A stretch of DNA of 64,000 nucleotides from the NCBI GenBank assembly GCA_027559495.1, contig JAMXSV010000003.1, forward strand, positions 4,154,001-4,218,000, read 5' to 3'. Position numbers and translations under genes: made by a program. Positions 1-11,583 of the stretch are shown piece by piece. Origin of the DNA: Aurifilum marmelostoma. Its lineage: Eukaryota > Ascomycota > Sordariomycetes > Diaporthales > Cryphonectriaceae. The notes beneath the pieces were generated by a model. The model was not told where the DNA came from and did not search any database. It saw nothing but the letters and a program-made list of their open reading frames with translations. Position 1 is the stretch's first letter; each line of letters starts with the position of its first letter.

Positions 1-190
1 CCCTCCACCGCCGTGATGCTGCGGGGAGCCGTAAGGATTGCCAGGGCCCTGCGGCGGCCCGGGTGGCGGGCCATACTGATGCTGTGGAGGTTGGCCGTAT
101 TGCGGATGCTGCGGCGGTCCTGGGTAGCCGTGCTGGCCTGCTCCACCCTCGTACTGGCTCGGCGGCGGCGGAGGGAAGCTCGGTGTGCCG

Positions 191-223
<33 letters not shown>

Positions 224-1377
224 GGTGCATGGCCGTAAGGATTGGGAGGCTGCTGGGAGGAAGTCTGGTAAGACGGCGTCGAGTGTGGAGGGCCATTGGA
301 CGCAGGCGTGTGGTAGGACGGTGGCGGCTGCGACTGAGGAGTATGCGCCTGGCCCGCAGCTTGGTGTTGAGGCATGCCGGGCGGCTGGTACGATGTCGGA
401 GGCGCCGAGCCGCTGTAGCCTCCTTGTTGGCCCGAGTTCGAGTATCCGTAGTTCTGGCCCTGCGACCGAGCGTCTGGTGTCAGCCGTGCATGGCCTCATT
501 GATGTGCCTACAAGCTGGCCATGATGACCATGGGCAGGTCTTGTCCATAGTGTCTCTTTTTTTTCAGCTTACCGATGACTGTGACTGCCCTCCAAACATG
601 TGCGCAACCCCACCCATCATGGACCCTGCCAGGCCGCCCGAGCTCGAGTGTTGCGCCGCCTGCCCGCCGTGGTAGTTCTGTGGTTGTTGCTGTTGCGGCT
701 TGTTTCCGGACGAGAACAGGTTCGATGCCAGCTGGCCGACGAGCTTGCCCCCCAGGCCACCTGATCCGGAGTGTCCCGACGAGCCATGACTGCCGGAGGA
801 GCCGCTGTGTGTAAGGCCGCTAAACACCTGGCTTGCGAGACCACCGAGGTTGTTGGAGTTGCCGTGGCTGCTGCTCTGTTTGCCGCCGAGCAGTGCGTTC
901 ATCGCCATACTCTGTTCAGGAAGAAGGCCACGTCAGTCAATGAGTCCCGTCTACCTCCACCACGCCCGTCGCAAAACGGCACGGTTAACGCCCGACGAGT
1001 AGTGACGATATTCTTACCCCCAAGCCTCTCTCGCCGGACGGGCCATCGCCCACGCCGCCCCTCGTTCCGCCGTTCTCGTCAGGCATGACAGGTTCCATCC
1101 TGCCGTCTGCGTGCTTAACGGTCTGGGTGCCGTCGGGATGGGTGATAAGCTCGGGCTCGCCTGCGCCGGGGACGCCGTAGGGGTGGTCGAGGTTCGAGGC
1201 AGGCGTGCCGCCGACGGGAGCGGCGTCGGTCGGGACCTCCCACTGCGAGACACCGGTCGACAGCTGGACATAGTAATACTTCTTGCTCTTGGAGTCCCAC
1301 TGCGCGATCCAGCCTGGGGGTAGATGCGGCGGAGCTTGCGTGGGGCCCTCGCCGCCCGGCGAGCCTGGTCCGGACAT
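1..1377 (-). CDS. WW-domain protein with prion-like Gln/Pro/Tyr-rich tail (3' end outside window)
   Basis: Three exons are visible: 1377-1018, 911-573 and 459 to beyond base 1, all phase 0, with donors GTAAGA and GTAAGC and acceptors AACAG and CGCAG. The start is the ATG followed by MSGPGSPGGEG. Residues about 20-50 form one WW domain (LPPGWIAQWDSKSKKYYY, with a second Trp in SQWEVP), which in known families binds Pro-rich ligands. Exon 2 is Gly/Ser/His-rich with repeated GGLGGKL/GGLAGSMMGG segments. Exon 3 is rich in Gln, Pro, Tyr and Gly, with an 11-residue polyGln run from a CTG-type repeat (about 192-224) and NPYG repeats, resembling a low-complexity, phase-separating tail. The reading frame stays open to the window edge, so the C-terminus is missing. 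No catalytic domain is seen. A role as an adaptor is inferred. Confidence 0.85.
192..224. repeat. CTG/CAG trinucleotide repeat coding polyglutamine
   Basis: About eleven tandem CTG units on the + strand read as CAG on the - strand and encode a polyGln run in exon 3 of the WW-domain gene. Such tracts are commonly length-variable between strains. Confidence 0.9.
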
Positions 1378-4317
1378 GCTTGAGGGAGGGTTCCGAGAGG
1401 AGATGCAGGAGGTGGATTGGTGGTCCGTTCTGGAGGGGAGCGCTGTGCTGGGTGTCGGAGAAGAACGTATGAGTAGAGAGAAGGAGGGGTGGGTGAGTAG
1501 TACCCTGGTGTTGCAGGGCCGGATCAGGTCACGTCGAGGTTCCCAGGACTGCCGAGCAAGGCAGGCAGGCAGTGTGCGCTGTTGTGTTCAGGAGAGAGCA
1601 CCACAATTCGATCCTCGAGCGGTTGCTGCAGCTGCTTCAGGAGCAGGTAACTGACTGACTGCTAGTGATGCTGTTGCGAAGCGAAGCGTGATGCCCAATC
1701 CCCAGCTGGGAGAGATGGGATGGGATGTCGCAATCAATGCCACAGGGTCCCTCAAGAGTGGATCAAGAAAATCCGCGGGGTGGTGCTGAATAACCCTTGT
1801 CTTGGTCCGAGCAGCAGCAGAAACAGGCCTGCCTGGCTCTGGTGGTAGGGGTGGGTGATGCCTGAAAGTGATAGCGAGTATGCCTAAAAGTGTGTGCGAG
1901 TAGTGATAACCTGATAAGAACAGGACGTCATCTGCTGCCGTGTTCAGGGCCTGCTCTGATGAGCACAAATCAGCGCTGGAGGCTGTGATGAGACTCAAGG
2001 AGATATGATCAGGGTCCAGGAGAACATGATGAAGAGATTATAAGATCAGAGGATGAAGACTCATATGGGAAAACACAAGAGAATTGAAGACCCATCTCTC
2101 TCTTCGTCTCTGGCTGACGATGTTGTCAGAGGCGCAGGCCACGAAGGCACAGCCGCACTACAGAGGCTGAACCAACTGCAGAGGTGGAGGTGACCTCAGT
2201 GGCGGGCAGCATCCTACAGCAGAGTCACGGCACATCCGTAGCCCAATGCTGATGCAGATGGCGGCCTCAGTCCCCAAAGTCTGCAGGATTTACACTACAT
2301 CCGGTTGGCGTCCGGAAAAAGACAAACACACAGTCAGTGCCGAACCTGGACAGCTGAAGTACAGTATAAGATGTGCAGTCGGTGTGGCTGGCATCTGGTG
2401 GGTGGCATCACCAAGCTTCTCAAGTAATTATAAAGAGTATAACCAAAGAAAATACGCTCAAACATTATTGCTGGAATGTAGTAGTATGGGTCCTGGATCC
2501 CCCGACTTTCCAAGCCTCCCCGGCCCCTCCTCATCTACAGTTTCCCTTCCTGAAATTGCTCTTTTTCCTCTTCCTATCTTGTCTCTCTTTGCTTTCTCCC
2601 CCGCACAACCAAACCTTCTCCCAAAAAGCTAGGGGTGAGATTCATCCGTCATCGGATTGGCAAAGCACAAACCAGTACTATCAAAATGCTGTCCGACCCC
2701 CTTGCAAGATTCTCGCAATAGTTTCGAACACTGTTTCCCCTCTCCTACTTTTTCTCTTCCACCTGGGCCCTGTCTCTCCATTCATCATCCTTCTCATCTT
2801 CCTCCACTAGAGAAACCCAATTACTGTCCGGTAATGGCGAATGTGGCTCAGAAACGGTTCGTTGCGGGCAGCTATGACGGAAGCGGTCAGGACGTGCCCA
2901 ACATTCTAGAACAGCAAGATCGACAATACACAACCCAGCAGGAATAATTCCGGTGACAAAGTATGGCGTAAATCATCTCCCATCATCCTTGCACCTTCTC
3001 AGTACAAGTCAGAAGAGGGTCACGCGTTGTCTAGTATGCTCGGAGGTGACATGCTTTCTGCTATGATTACACATCATCCCCACGAGCTTCAAAGCAGCGC
3101 GAAGCCTCTCCGGTCTATATCCCGATCTTCGGACCATTCATGAGTATCGAAGTTTACTGCAAGTCCTAGCCACGGTAGAGTAATCCCTTTGTATGAAGAA
3201 AAAGGTCGAGTGAACGCTGCATTCAAGGTTATATTCGACGGCCCAGGAAAAGTGCAGGACAAGTTGATACAGATCTTGTCGTGAATGACCCGGTGACGAG
3301 TGAACCCATCACTCTCCCAAGTGTCGGCTATATCAACGCCCAAACAATGTCCAGAATACGATCGCGACGCAGAAGAGAGATACTCAGGCAAGAGGTCCGA
3401 GAGGGACATACCAGACGAATCAAGCATTAGCACTTGGGTACGGGTAGATGGACGTGTATCTCAGCAAAGTCGCATCCCTTCATGATTTGATGTGTAAAGA
3501 AAGTATGGCCAAAACGATCCATCCGCCGAAAGTGGTCTGCCTGAGGACCGTTCTCAGGATGGGGTCTCCTAAAGACGAGAAAGAACAAGACGTTGCTCGT
3601 ACAATGGTTGGATCGTCACCACCCTTCCGCTCAAAGGAGGCAAGGGGGCGCTGTGGGACCAGCCAAACAACACCACCAGGAATCTTACATCCCATAACTC
3701 GACTGACCGTCTGCATTATCCATCTGTCAAGGGCGAGAAAGACGGCCAGACCCAGCACAAGACGTCTTCATTCCATCCCATCCCTAGACAAGCATCTCAA
3801 AACTCATCATGACCTTCAGACGAAACACTTTTGTTTCCTGCATCATCGCAATAAGCATAAAAGGCAACGTGTTCACGGCTCGAAACAAAACAAACACATA
3901 TACCAGCAAGGTTTGAATCTGAAACTGCGTTGAAGCCACACAACCACGAAATAATGGTTTACTTTAACAACTACTGACTATGTGCAAGAAGAGGGGGGGT
4001 AACCCCCCAAAAAACAGAAAAAGGTCTCGCTCTCCTCCCTTGATCGAAGAGTTATACAAAAATTTCCCAAATCCCAGTATCTCCTTTCTCATGTCCCTCT
4101 TTCGCCCCGCCCTCCCGACATGAAAATTGGGGTGTCTTTATAAACAAAAGAAAAAAGGGTGTTTTTGGAGATACAGAGGGATCCAAAAAAATCCTTGTTT
4201 TGTGTCACTGTCATGGTCATCGTACCAAGGCCCCGAAGGAATATTTACACATCCACACATTCCACAGTACCACTACTTTCTCATCACGCCTTCTCCCACC
4301 ACTCCATCAAGGATGAC
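1378..4317. other. Spacer between WW-domain gene and wall-protein gene; no gene recognised
   Basis: About 2.9 kb between the 5' end of the WW-domain gene and the 3' end of the wall-protein gene. It should hold the WW-gene promoter (right of 1377) and the 3' UTR of the wall protein (left of 4318). Open frames of up to about 160 codons occur (for example near 1588-1998, 3089-3433 and 3448-3933), but they lack family resemblance, good start contexts or supporting splice signals. Nothing else was recognised. Confidence 0.6.
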
Positions 4318-5894
4318 TTAGTGGAGCTGGGCGAAGCGGCGCACGGGGGCGCCGGTGCCGCTGGGGAAAGCGCCCGAGTTGGTAGGGTAGGGGCGGCTAC
4401 CGTTGGCACCACCGGTGACGGCAGGGACGACAGCTGTTGAGAAAAAAGGATCTGATTAGCATCGCTGTATGTGCCCGAGAGGTGATATACAAGTATCACG
4501 TGTGCGGAGGAAGGGTTCTACTCACTAGCAGTGACAGTCTCATCAGGGCACGAGTCATCGTCATCGCCGGAGGCGTCGGCGGAGTCATCGCCATCATCAC
4601 CCTCGTCGTCGCAGGTGTCGTCGTCGCCGGAGGTGGCGGCGGCGGCAGCTGCAGACTCAGTGGTGGAAGGGGTGACGGAGGCGGCAGCGACGGCAACACC
4701 GGTGCTGTCGGCAGCGGCGCCAGAGGCAGTCAGGGTCACGTAGACGGTGGTGGCGGCCTCGGTGACGGTGACGGTGGAGTCAGAGCAGTCGCAGGTGTCG
4801 GAGCCAGACGAGGAGGAGTCGTCAGAGCCGGAGCCGGAGCTGGAGCTGGTGCCGGTGGTGCCGACAGCAGAGTTGCCAGAGGCCTCGGAGCCGGCCACGG
4901 AGGTCAGGGTGGCGGTGACGGTGCCGGTGGAGAAGAAGGTGGTGGTGGAGGTACCCTCGACGGTGGTGTTGCTGTCCTCGTCAGAAGAGCCGCTGTCGAC
5001 GGCGGAGGAGCCCTCGGTGGAGGTGGCCTCGCTGGCGGTGATGACAACGGTGGAGGTGACGGGAACCGAGGAGACGTAGGTGCTCATGGAGGTCGAGGTG
5101 ATGACCTGGACGTTGTTGCCGGAGCCGGAGCCGGAGCCAGCCTCGGTGACTGTGATGGTCACGGGGACGGCCGAGGTCATGGTGCTCAGCACGGTGCTGA
5201 CAATGGTGCTGGTCTCCTCCTCACACGTGTCATCGCTGGCGGTCGACGAAGCGGCGCCAACAGCGGCGGCGCTGGTGATGGTGGAGTTGCCGCTGGGGCC
5301 GGCAGTAGGGAAAGGAGCCGCGGCGGAGCCAGAGACCAGGCCCGAGGGGGAGGAGCCCTGTCCACCGAGGGCGGGGGAGCCAGTGCCCGAGGGGGAAGCA
5401 CCAATGCCGCTGCCAGAGGGGCTGCCCTCGCCGACGGGGCTGGAGCCGCTGGTCTCGGCAGCAGGGCTGGAGGCGCTGGTGGCAGCAGGGACGGCAGAGG
5501 CGGGGGTGGTGGAGGCAGCCAGGGTGACGCCGGTGATACCACCAGTGGCAGCCTCGGAGATGACGCTGGAGGAGATGGACTCGGCAGCGGTGACGGGGCA
5601 GATGGTGGTGGTCAGCTGGATCACGTCGGTGGCGGTCACGGTCTGGACGGCCTCGGGAGAGGTGACGGCCAGGGCGGACAGGGACGAGGAGTCGGCCGGG
5701 CAGTTGGTGATGGAGGCGGCGCAGCTGAGGACGGTGTGCACCGAGGTGGTCAGGACGGTCAGGGTGGTGACCTCCTCAGCGGCAGACGTCGTCTCGTTCT
5801 GACGGCGGTAGTTGAAGTGAGGGTGGCGGGGGTGGTTGGCGGAGGCCGAGGCCATGGTGGCCAGAGCCAGAGATGCAAGGACGGCGGACTTCAT
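4318..5894 (-). CDS. Secreted Ser/Thr-rich cell-wall or adhesin-like protein
   Basis: Two exons, 5894-4526 and 4433-4318, joined in phase 1 (donor GTGAGT, acceptor CAACAG), give 494 residues. An N-terminal signal peptide (MKSAVLASLALATMASASA) is followed by a conserved-looking segment with TTLTVLTTSVHTVLSCAAS and TATDVIQLTTTICPVT, then about 350 residues dominated by Ser, Thr, Gly and Ala with recurring VPVT-S-TVT-EA and CDCSDSTVTVTEA-like units and acidic DDDTCDDEGDD stretches. The composition suggests heavy O-glycosylation and a place in the cell wall or outside the cell. The spliced C-terminus ends GAPVRRFAQLH, with no hydrophobic tail, so a GPI anchor is not supported. The function is unknown; adhesin-like is inferred from composition only. 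Confidence 0.85.
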
Positions 5895-8800
5895 CTTGTC
5901 TTTTGTTTCTTCTTTTCAGGGGTTCCAAAAAAAAACACTTCTTCTTTCGTGTGACAAAAAACTCGTCGGGAGTTTGTTTTCTTCGGCAGAGAGAGATCGT
6001 GGGTTTGCTGATCAGCGACAATGAATGGAAGTCAATTCCGCAGGAGGGCAGACACAGTTGCACACTCCGTTAAAGAAAGTGAGGTAGTTGGAAAAAGAGC
6101 GAGTGTAGCTAAGCTGCGATTGCTTGCTGAAAGAGACGCTGGTTCAAAAGAATGACGAGGAGATCGATCAAAGTTGGTCAGGCTCCGAGTTGGGTGAGGA
6201 GAGAAGGGAAGGGAATTATACAAAAGTTGGTCTCGAGGAAGGCCGACTGCCCTTTTAGAGGCAAGTAGGCGCCTGCAGGAGGTGGACCAAGGCTGTGTGG
6301 GACCTAGACCCAAATCCTCTCCTCTCCTCTTCCTCCTCCCCCCCCCCCCCGGCGATGGGCTCATTTGATGTCACCCCGTAAATTCGATGAGGAGTCCACC
6401 CAGCTGTAAGTGACCCATGATGCCTGTCGGGAGGACCTGGGCAAGAGAGCAAAGCCACACGCTCTGGCCAGCGTCGCGCTGGGGTTTGGTAGAGGAACCA
6501 GGGCGCGAGAGGGCATGAGGACCGCGGGCGGATCCTCCCCCAAGAGCAGAGCACCGCCTGTTGGGAGGAGTTGCCGCCTCGCCCGTCGCCGTACAGGTGA
6601 GTGACCCTTAATCAAGCCCGGGATCCACACACTGCCTGGACCAGGACTGCGAGGTGATGGTCCATCCCCCCCCCCCCCCTTTGTGGTCAAGAAAAGAAAC
6701 AGACAGAAGAACAGAACATGGGTAACCGCTCACCAGGGTAGGGGGGGCCCTTGAGCAGATTCAGGGGCAGATGCAGGTACGGGCGCTGAAGATGGTGACA
6801 TTGGTCCAACCACCGCCCTCCATCCGTGCCTGGATTTTTGGTCAACGACAAGGATCGAACAGGGGTTGGGTACAAGGGTTGGAGGGGGCTCCATCGCCGA
6901 CGAGGGGGCTTTTGAGATGGTAGAGTGACCCAGAGGTGTGTGTGCAGGATCGTCGCCCCCTCCTTGTTCTCGATCAACCGTCCGTTTACCATAGTGCTTT
7001 CCGTTCGGATGATTTGCCCGCAAGAGCTGTGCTGTGACCTGACGATCCGTCGAGCATTCCCGTTCTCGTGGTGAGTGGTATATTTTTTGGTGAGTCGGTA
7101 GATACCTAGTCGTTTTTCGTCGTGGTGGCCGAGGTGTATGCTCTCAGCGGCATGCTCCTTGTTTTCCTCAGGGCATGTCATAGCATATTGTGGTCCAGCC
7201 AGCCAGCTAGCTAACCAGTCAGCCCCCTCTTTGCCCCTTCTGGTCCTCCTCCTGTCTTGGACCCATGGTGAGAGGAAGCATCAGCGACATTAGTGGGAGT
7301 ATTTCGGGATGAGCTGGAAAAACGCCACACAGCACCAAGGGAAAAAAAACGGGGGGCGGGCTCATCCGCTGGTCAGCGATCTTCTCTGCAGCCGATCCTT
7401 TTTGTGAAAGGCCTAGGCCAGCATGTCAGGCCAGCATGTCCGGCCAGCGATGCCCGAACAAAATTTGGCCCACGCGCAGCGACTTGGAAAGAATTAAGGC
7501 CAGGTCCCGTTCCTCTCCCCGATCAATCCCCAATCGCCACGACGACGTTTTCCCACGGGGCCCTAGCGCGCGCCGTTGTATCACGCAGATCTTTTCTCTT
7601 TCTCTGAATCTTCTAGACGGTTACGTTGAAGCACTGGTGCATGTGCTACTGCTGTGCTCTCTCGGCAGTGCTCGTCCTTCGGTGCCACGGCGTGCATGCG
7701 TGGGCGGCTAGTAGCAGCACCAGCAGCATATGCCGGGTACTATGATCGTAGTGAGGCGCTTGCGATGGCGACCTACATTCGTGCCTGTAGGTTTCCCACC
7801 CGTCCTCTCACAATGAATTGAATTGCGTTCGGTACCGAGAACCTGTTTACCCTCAGGGTTGTTCTCTTCAGGGTAAGGCCCAGCAAAGAGCGAGATTGGC
7901 GCGCAGGCGGGAGCGAGATGAGTGGGCCTACCTCACTCCTATTTTTTCCCAGCTTCCCAGGGCCTCTAACAAGCCACCCGCCGTGCCGCCTCAACTAACC
8001 GCGAAGCCGACAAGCCTGGTTGCTGTCATGCAGGCTAAGGGAAAAGGCGAACGCCGCACCAGTGGATGACAGCGGGATGGCGGACGGTCCTGTTCTGTTT
8101 GAGCTGAAGACGAAACCAGTGGCCCAGCGTCGCCTTCGTAGCGCTTGCCCGCAGCCGCCGTTGTGGAAGACTGAAATAGCAGAACTGTGAACCGTAACGT
8201 TGTGCGCTTGCCAATGCAGCAGCATGACCAATGCTTCTCGTCTGTCGGCAATATGATAGGTAGATAGATGTGCACTGATTTCTCTTATTCCAAAGGAACG
8301 ATTGGCGACTCGCGATAGATGGCTGATCTGTCGGTCTAGAAGCCCAATAGACCAGAGGTCCTTCACCACTGACCTCCGTCTGGTCTGTGACGAGGTCTGT
8401 TTGCTGGGCTCATCACCGCTGATCCATGGTATCCTTTGTAAGAGCGGTCCACACCTGAATCGGGAGATTGATGACGAGAAACAAAAGAGAACAAAAAAGC
8501 TTGGCCTTTCGATAGCAGTCTCTGATCAGCATTACCTTTTTTTTTTGCCCTTCCTTTTCTTTCTTGTGCTGCACCATGACATCGTGAAGGCCCGCCCATT
8601 CATTGCTTCCCTGCGTGTGGGTGGTCTGTTCGCCTTAGCCAGAACATTCGGTGCCCCGTGAACATCACGATGGCCACATGGAAAGAACGGCACCATCCCT
8701 ACCCTTTCCTCCTTCTCATCACATGGGAGGATGCGTCTCTTGCCCAGGGAAGGAGGCTGAAGGCTTTGTCGAGATTTCCAGGACCTTCAGGCGCGTTCGG

Positions 8801-11583
8801 GGCTTGTGCGGAGCTAGCAGGGTTCAAAAGGAGGTGTGGTGTTTCACGACCCAGGCACCGTCGCTTGTCATTGGTGGACATGGAGATGAACTACCCCCAT
8901 CAGGAATCTCCTCTCCCACGCCCCTTCTCTCTGTTTCCGATCTATCCTCGCACCCCCCCCCCCCTTTATTTTGTATTCTGGCAGGTACGGAGCAAACGGT
9001 ACAATAGTACGTACCAAGCGCCGTTGCGTGCCGAGAGAGTTTAAAAAAAACAAGAGAGAAACCTGCCAGCCTGCTCAGCCTCCTGCCGCGCAGCGCCGGA
9101 GTTGTCACGCCATGGTTTGCGAGATTGGAAGGGTCCACAGCAACGCCGAGGGGAGTGGGAATGGAACGGGACCCCCCTCTCTTTAACTCTGCAACCCTCG
9201 TCTGCTGACGACAAGCATCATCATTGCAAGACTCTTGCCGGCTTGGAGGGATGGTGATGGTGGTGGTGGTGCGGTATTAAAACCTCGGAGATGTTGATGA
9301 CAACAGGCCTGCTCAAGCGCCGTTTGAGAAATATTGTTCCCCAACGGAGGTCGAAAGATGAACCAGAAAAAGGTTCTAAAAGGAGCCCTCATCTCGCTTT
9401 CAATTAAGCAAACAACCTGGGACAATATATTGACACTACTCATCCGTGAGGTGATTGACGGAAGCCAACGGGAGGGCCCTTGCTTTGACTGATCAATCGG
9501 TGGTGGTTGATGCAGCTTTCTGGTCGAGATCCCCGGCCCCTCCCCAGGCTGACTCCCCTCTTGACAGTGGGCATACTATATAGTATGTGTTGGGATATTG
9601 CCCGCCACGCGTACCTGTTGCAATCCAAGGAGATGAGGGCCACGGACGGTGATTAAGAGATTACCATGGTAAGTGGGTAGGTCAATCTTTTTGCCTTTAC
9701 TACTGTTGTGGGAAGGAATTCTAGGTTTGTGTGGTCTTCTTTCCTCTTGCCTGTCAGCAAGTACTCATGAAGCTGGCCGTCTTTTTTTTTTTTTCTTCCC
9801 CTCTCTTTTTCTTTTTCTCCCCCGTCATTTCTTTCGCATCTCTTCTTCCATGACTCCTCAGACCTCTCTCCAGCGACAGCACACCGTACACCAGTGACTC
9901 CTCAGACCGCCCATTGCCCGCCAAGCCAGCCTATTTACGACACAGACTCGACCTCAGCCTCGGCCCATCTCCGAGGTCAAAAGGTTCACTACCCAATGAG
10001 ACAGAAGAGTCCTTCTCGCCGTCCATCTACCCGGCCATCACGGCGACCATTTCGTTTTTTTCTCACCTTTTAGGGCCAGCGGAACAAGTACTGTGATAGG
10101 CTGGGCTCATCATATCGATCTGTCTTGCAAGGCTGGGGTGATCTATCTGCCCGTATTCCTCCATTTTAGCCAGCCAATTGTTCAGACGACACCGCCTCTG
10201 CCTTTGGTCTTGGACGATCGCTCGTTTTCGGATTGTGAGACCTTACTATGTCATTAGTATCATGGCACTATTAGATAGTACACCGTCCCAGACAAAGAGA
10301 GAAGAACACGGGCTCCTTAACCCCTCTTCTTGGCGGTGTGTCTACATGCACACAACCCCTAGGCTTCCTCCTGTCCTGGAACACCAGGGGGATTCCGGGA
10401 CACGAGCTGCCGTCTTGTCATGGTTTTCTTTCCTTGATACGAAGCAGAGCGCCACATACGAGTTGCGAGATATTAATAAATCCCCGAACCCTCAAACCTG
10501 GAAGTGATTTCTCGTTAAGAAAAACAATCTTGTTCCCATATGATTGCTGAACTCAATCAGAAATCATGTTATGCTCCCCCCCCCCCCCGTCCTCCCAAGA
10601 ACCTGGTTGCTCGTTGGTGGTAGCTTAGCTGTTCCACCACGAAACAGTAGTCTTGATTACAGGGCGGGATGGGCCAAGAGAAAATCCCCGAGAGGGCCCA
10701 TCCTCTCTCTTTGCGTGCTATTTCTTTCCTATGAACCAAGAGAGAGAAGAAAAAAAACAAGCATTCCGTGGCAAGACCCCCCCCCCTGAGTTGTTTTCCT
10801 GGCGAGTCAATGGTTCCGTTCGGCCTGAAACCTTGTGGCTGGCGGAACTAATGTGCCATGAACGTCGTTTATGCTGGCTACTGGGCTGTGCTAACATCCA
10901 GACGTGACGCATGTTCCTCCTGGATGGTTGAATGTGTCGACGTGATGCAATCATGATCTACATACGAGGGGACTCGTGACACTGCGTGAGCAGACCGACT
11001 TATTCAAAACCCCAAGGTTCAATGGAGTGAGGTCAACATTCTTTTCATGCGCAAATTGCTTTCATTCTCGTTCTCAGCTAGATAGATGTACACATGAAGA
11101 ACATGATCCTTCAACAGTGCCTAGCAAGCGAGCAAGATGACCAAGCGGCGCATGTCAGTTGCGACAGAAACCATCAAAAATTTCCCAACGCCGACGAGTT
11201 GTTTTTTGTTGTTTGTTTAAACTCGATTATCATCCCAAAGATGATGTCCCACGATAGTCCCGTTGAGGGTAACCTATCTTGTAATTCCGAACCACACACC
11301 CCCTTTTCCCAACCATGCTTAATGGGTATATGTTGAATGTGACGCCGGATCTCCCTTTCTGCCCAAGAATGCCTCTTTTTTGGTTGACAAAAAACAAAAG
11401 ACAAAAAGTCGCTAATTACCATGGCTTGAACCTAAAACGCCGATGTTGAATTCGTCAAGGTCGTTCCTTTATTTTTTTGGAACGACCCGATTGAATGATG
11501 AGTTGCCAACAAGGTTTGTTTTGTGCCTCGTGACTAGATGTCCACCTCGGAAAGAGGCGGACTTGTGTGTATGTTGAATTTGT
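5895..11583. other. 5.7 kb gene-poor stretch
   Basis: This lies between the 5' end of the wall-protein gene and the 3' end of methionine synthase. It contains long C or G runs (near 6340, 6670, 8950, 10577, 10780), pyrimidine tracts and a small tandem of GGCCAGCATGTC-like units near 7420-7447. Open frames are short and show no family resemblance. It should include the wall-protein promoter next to 5895 and the metE 3' UTR next to 11583. The rest could hold a long non-coding RNA or a decayed gene, but nothing in the sequence proves either. Confidence 0.6.

Noticed and set aside
1588..1998. - strand frame of 136 codons upstream of the WW gene
   Set aside because: Falls in the expected promoter region and has no family resemblance.
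3089..3933. Possible small genes on both strands
   Set aside because: Frames are short, overlap each other, have no recognisable motif and no consistent splice signals.
4437..5954. Long + strand Gly-rich open frame (505 codons)
   Set aside because: Antisense shadow of the Ser/Thr-rich wall protein; pure low-complexity Gly/Asp composition caused by the complementary codons.
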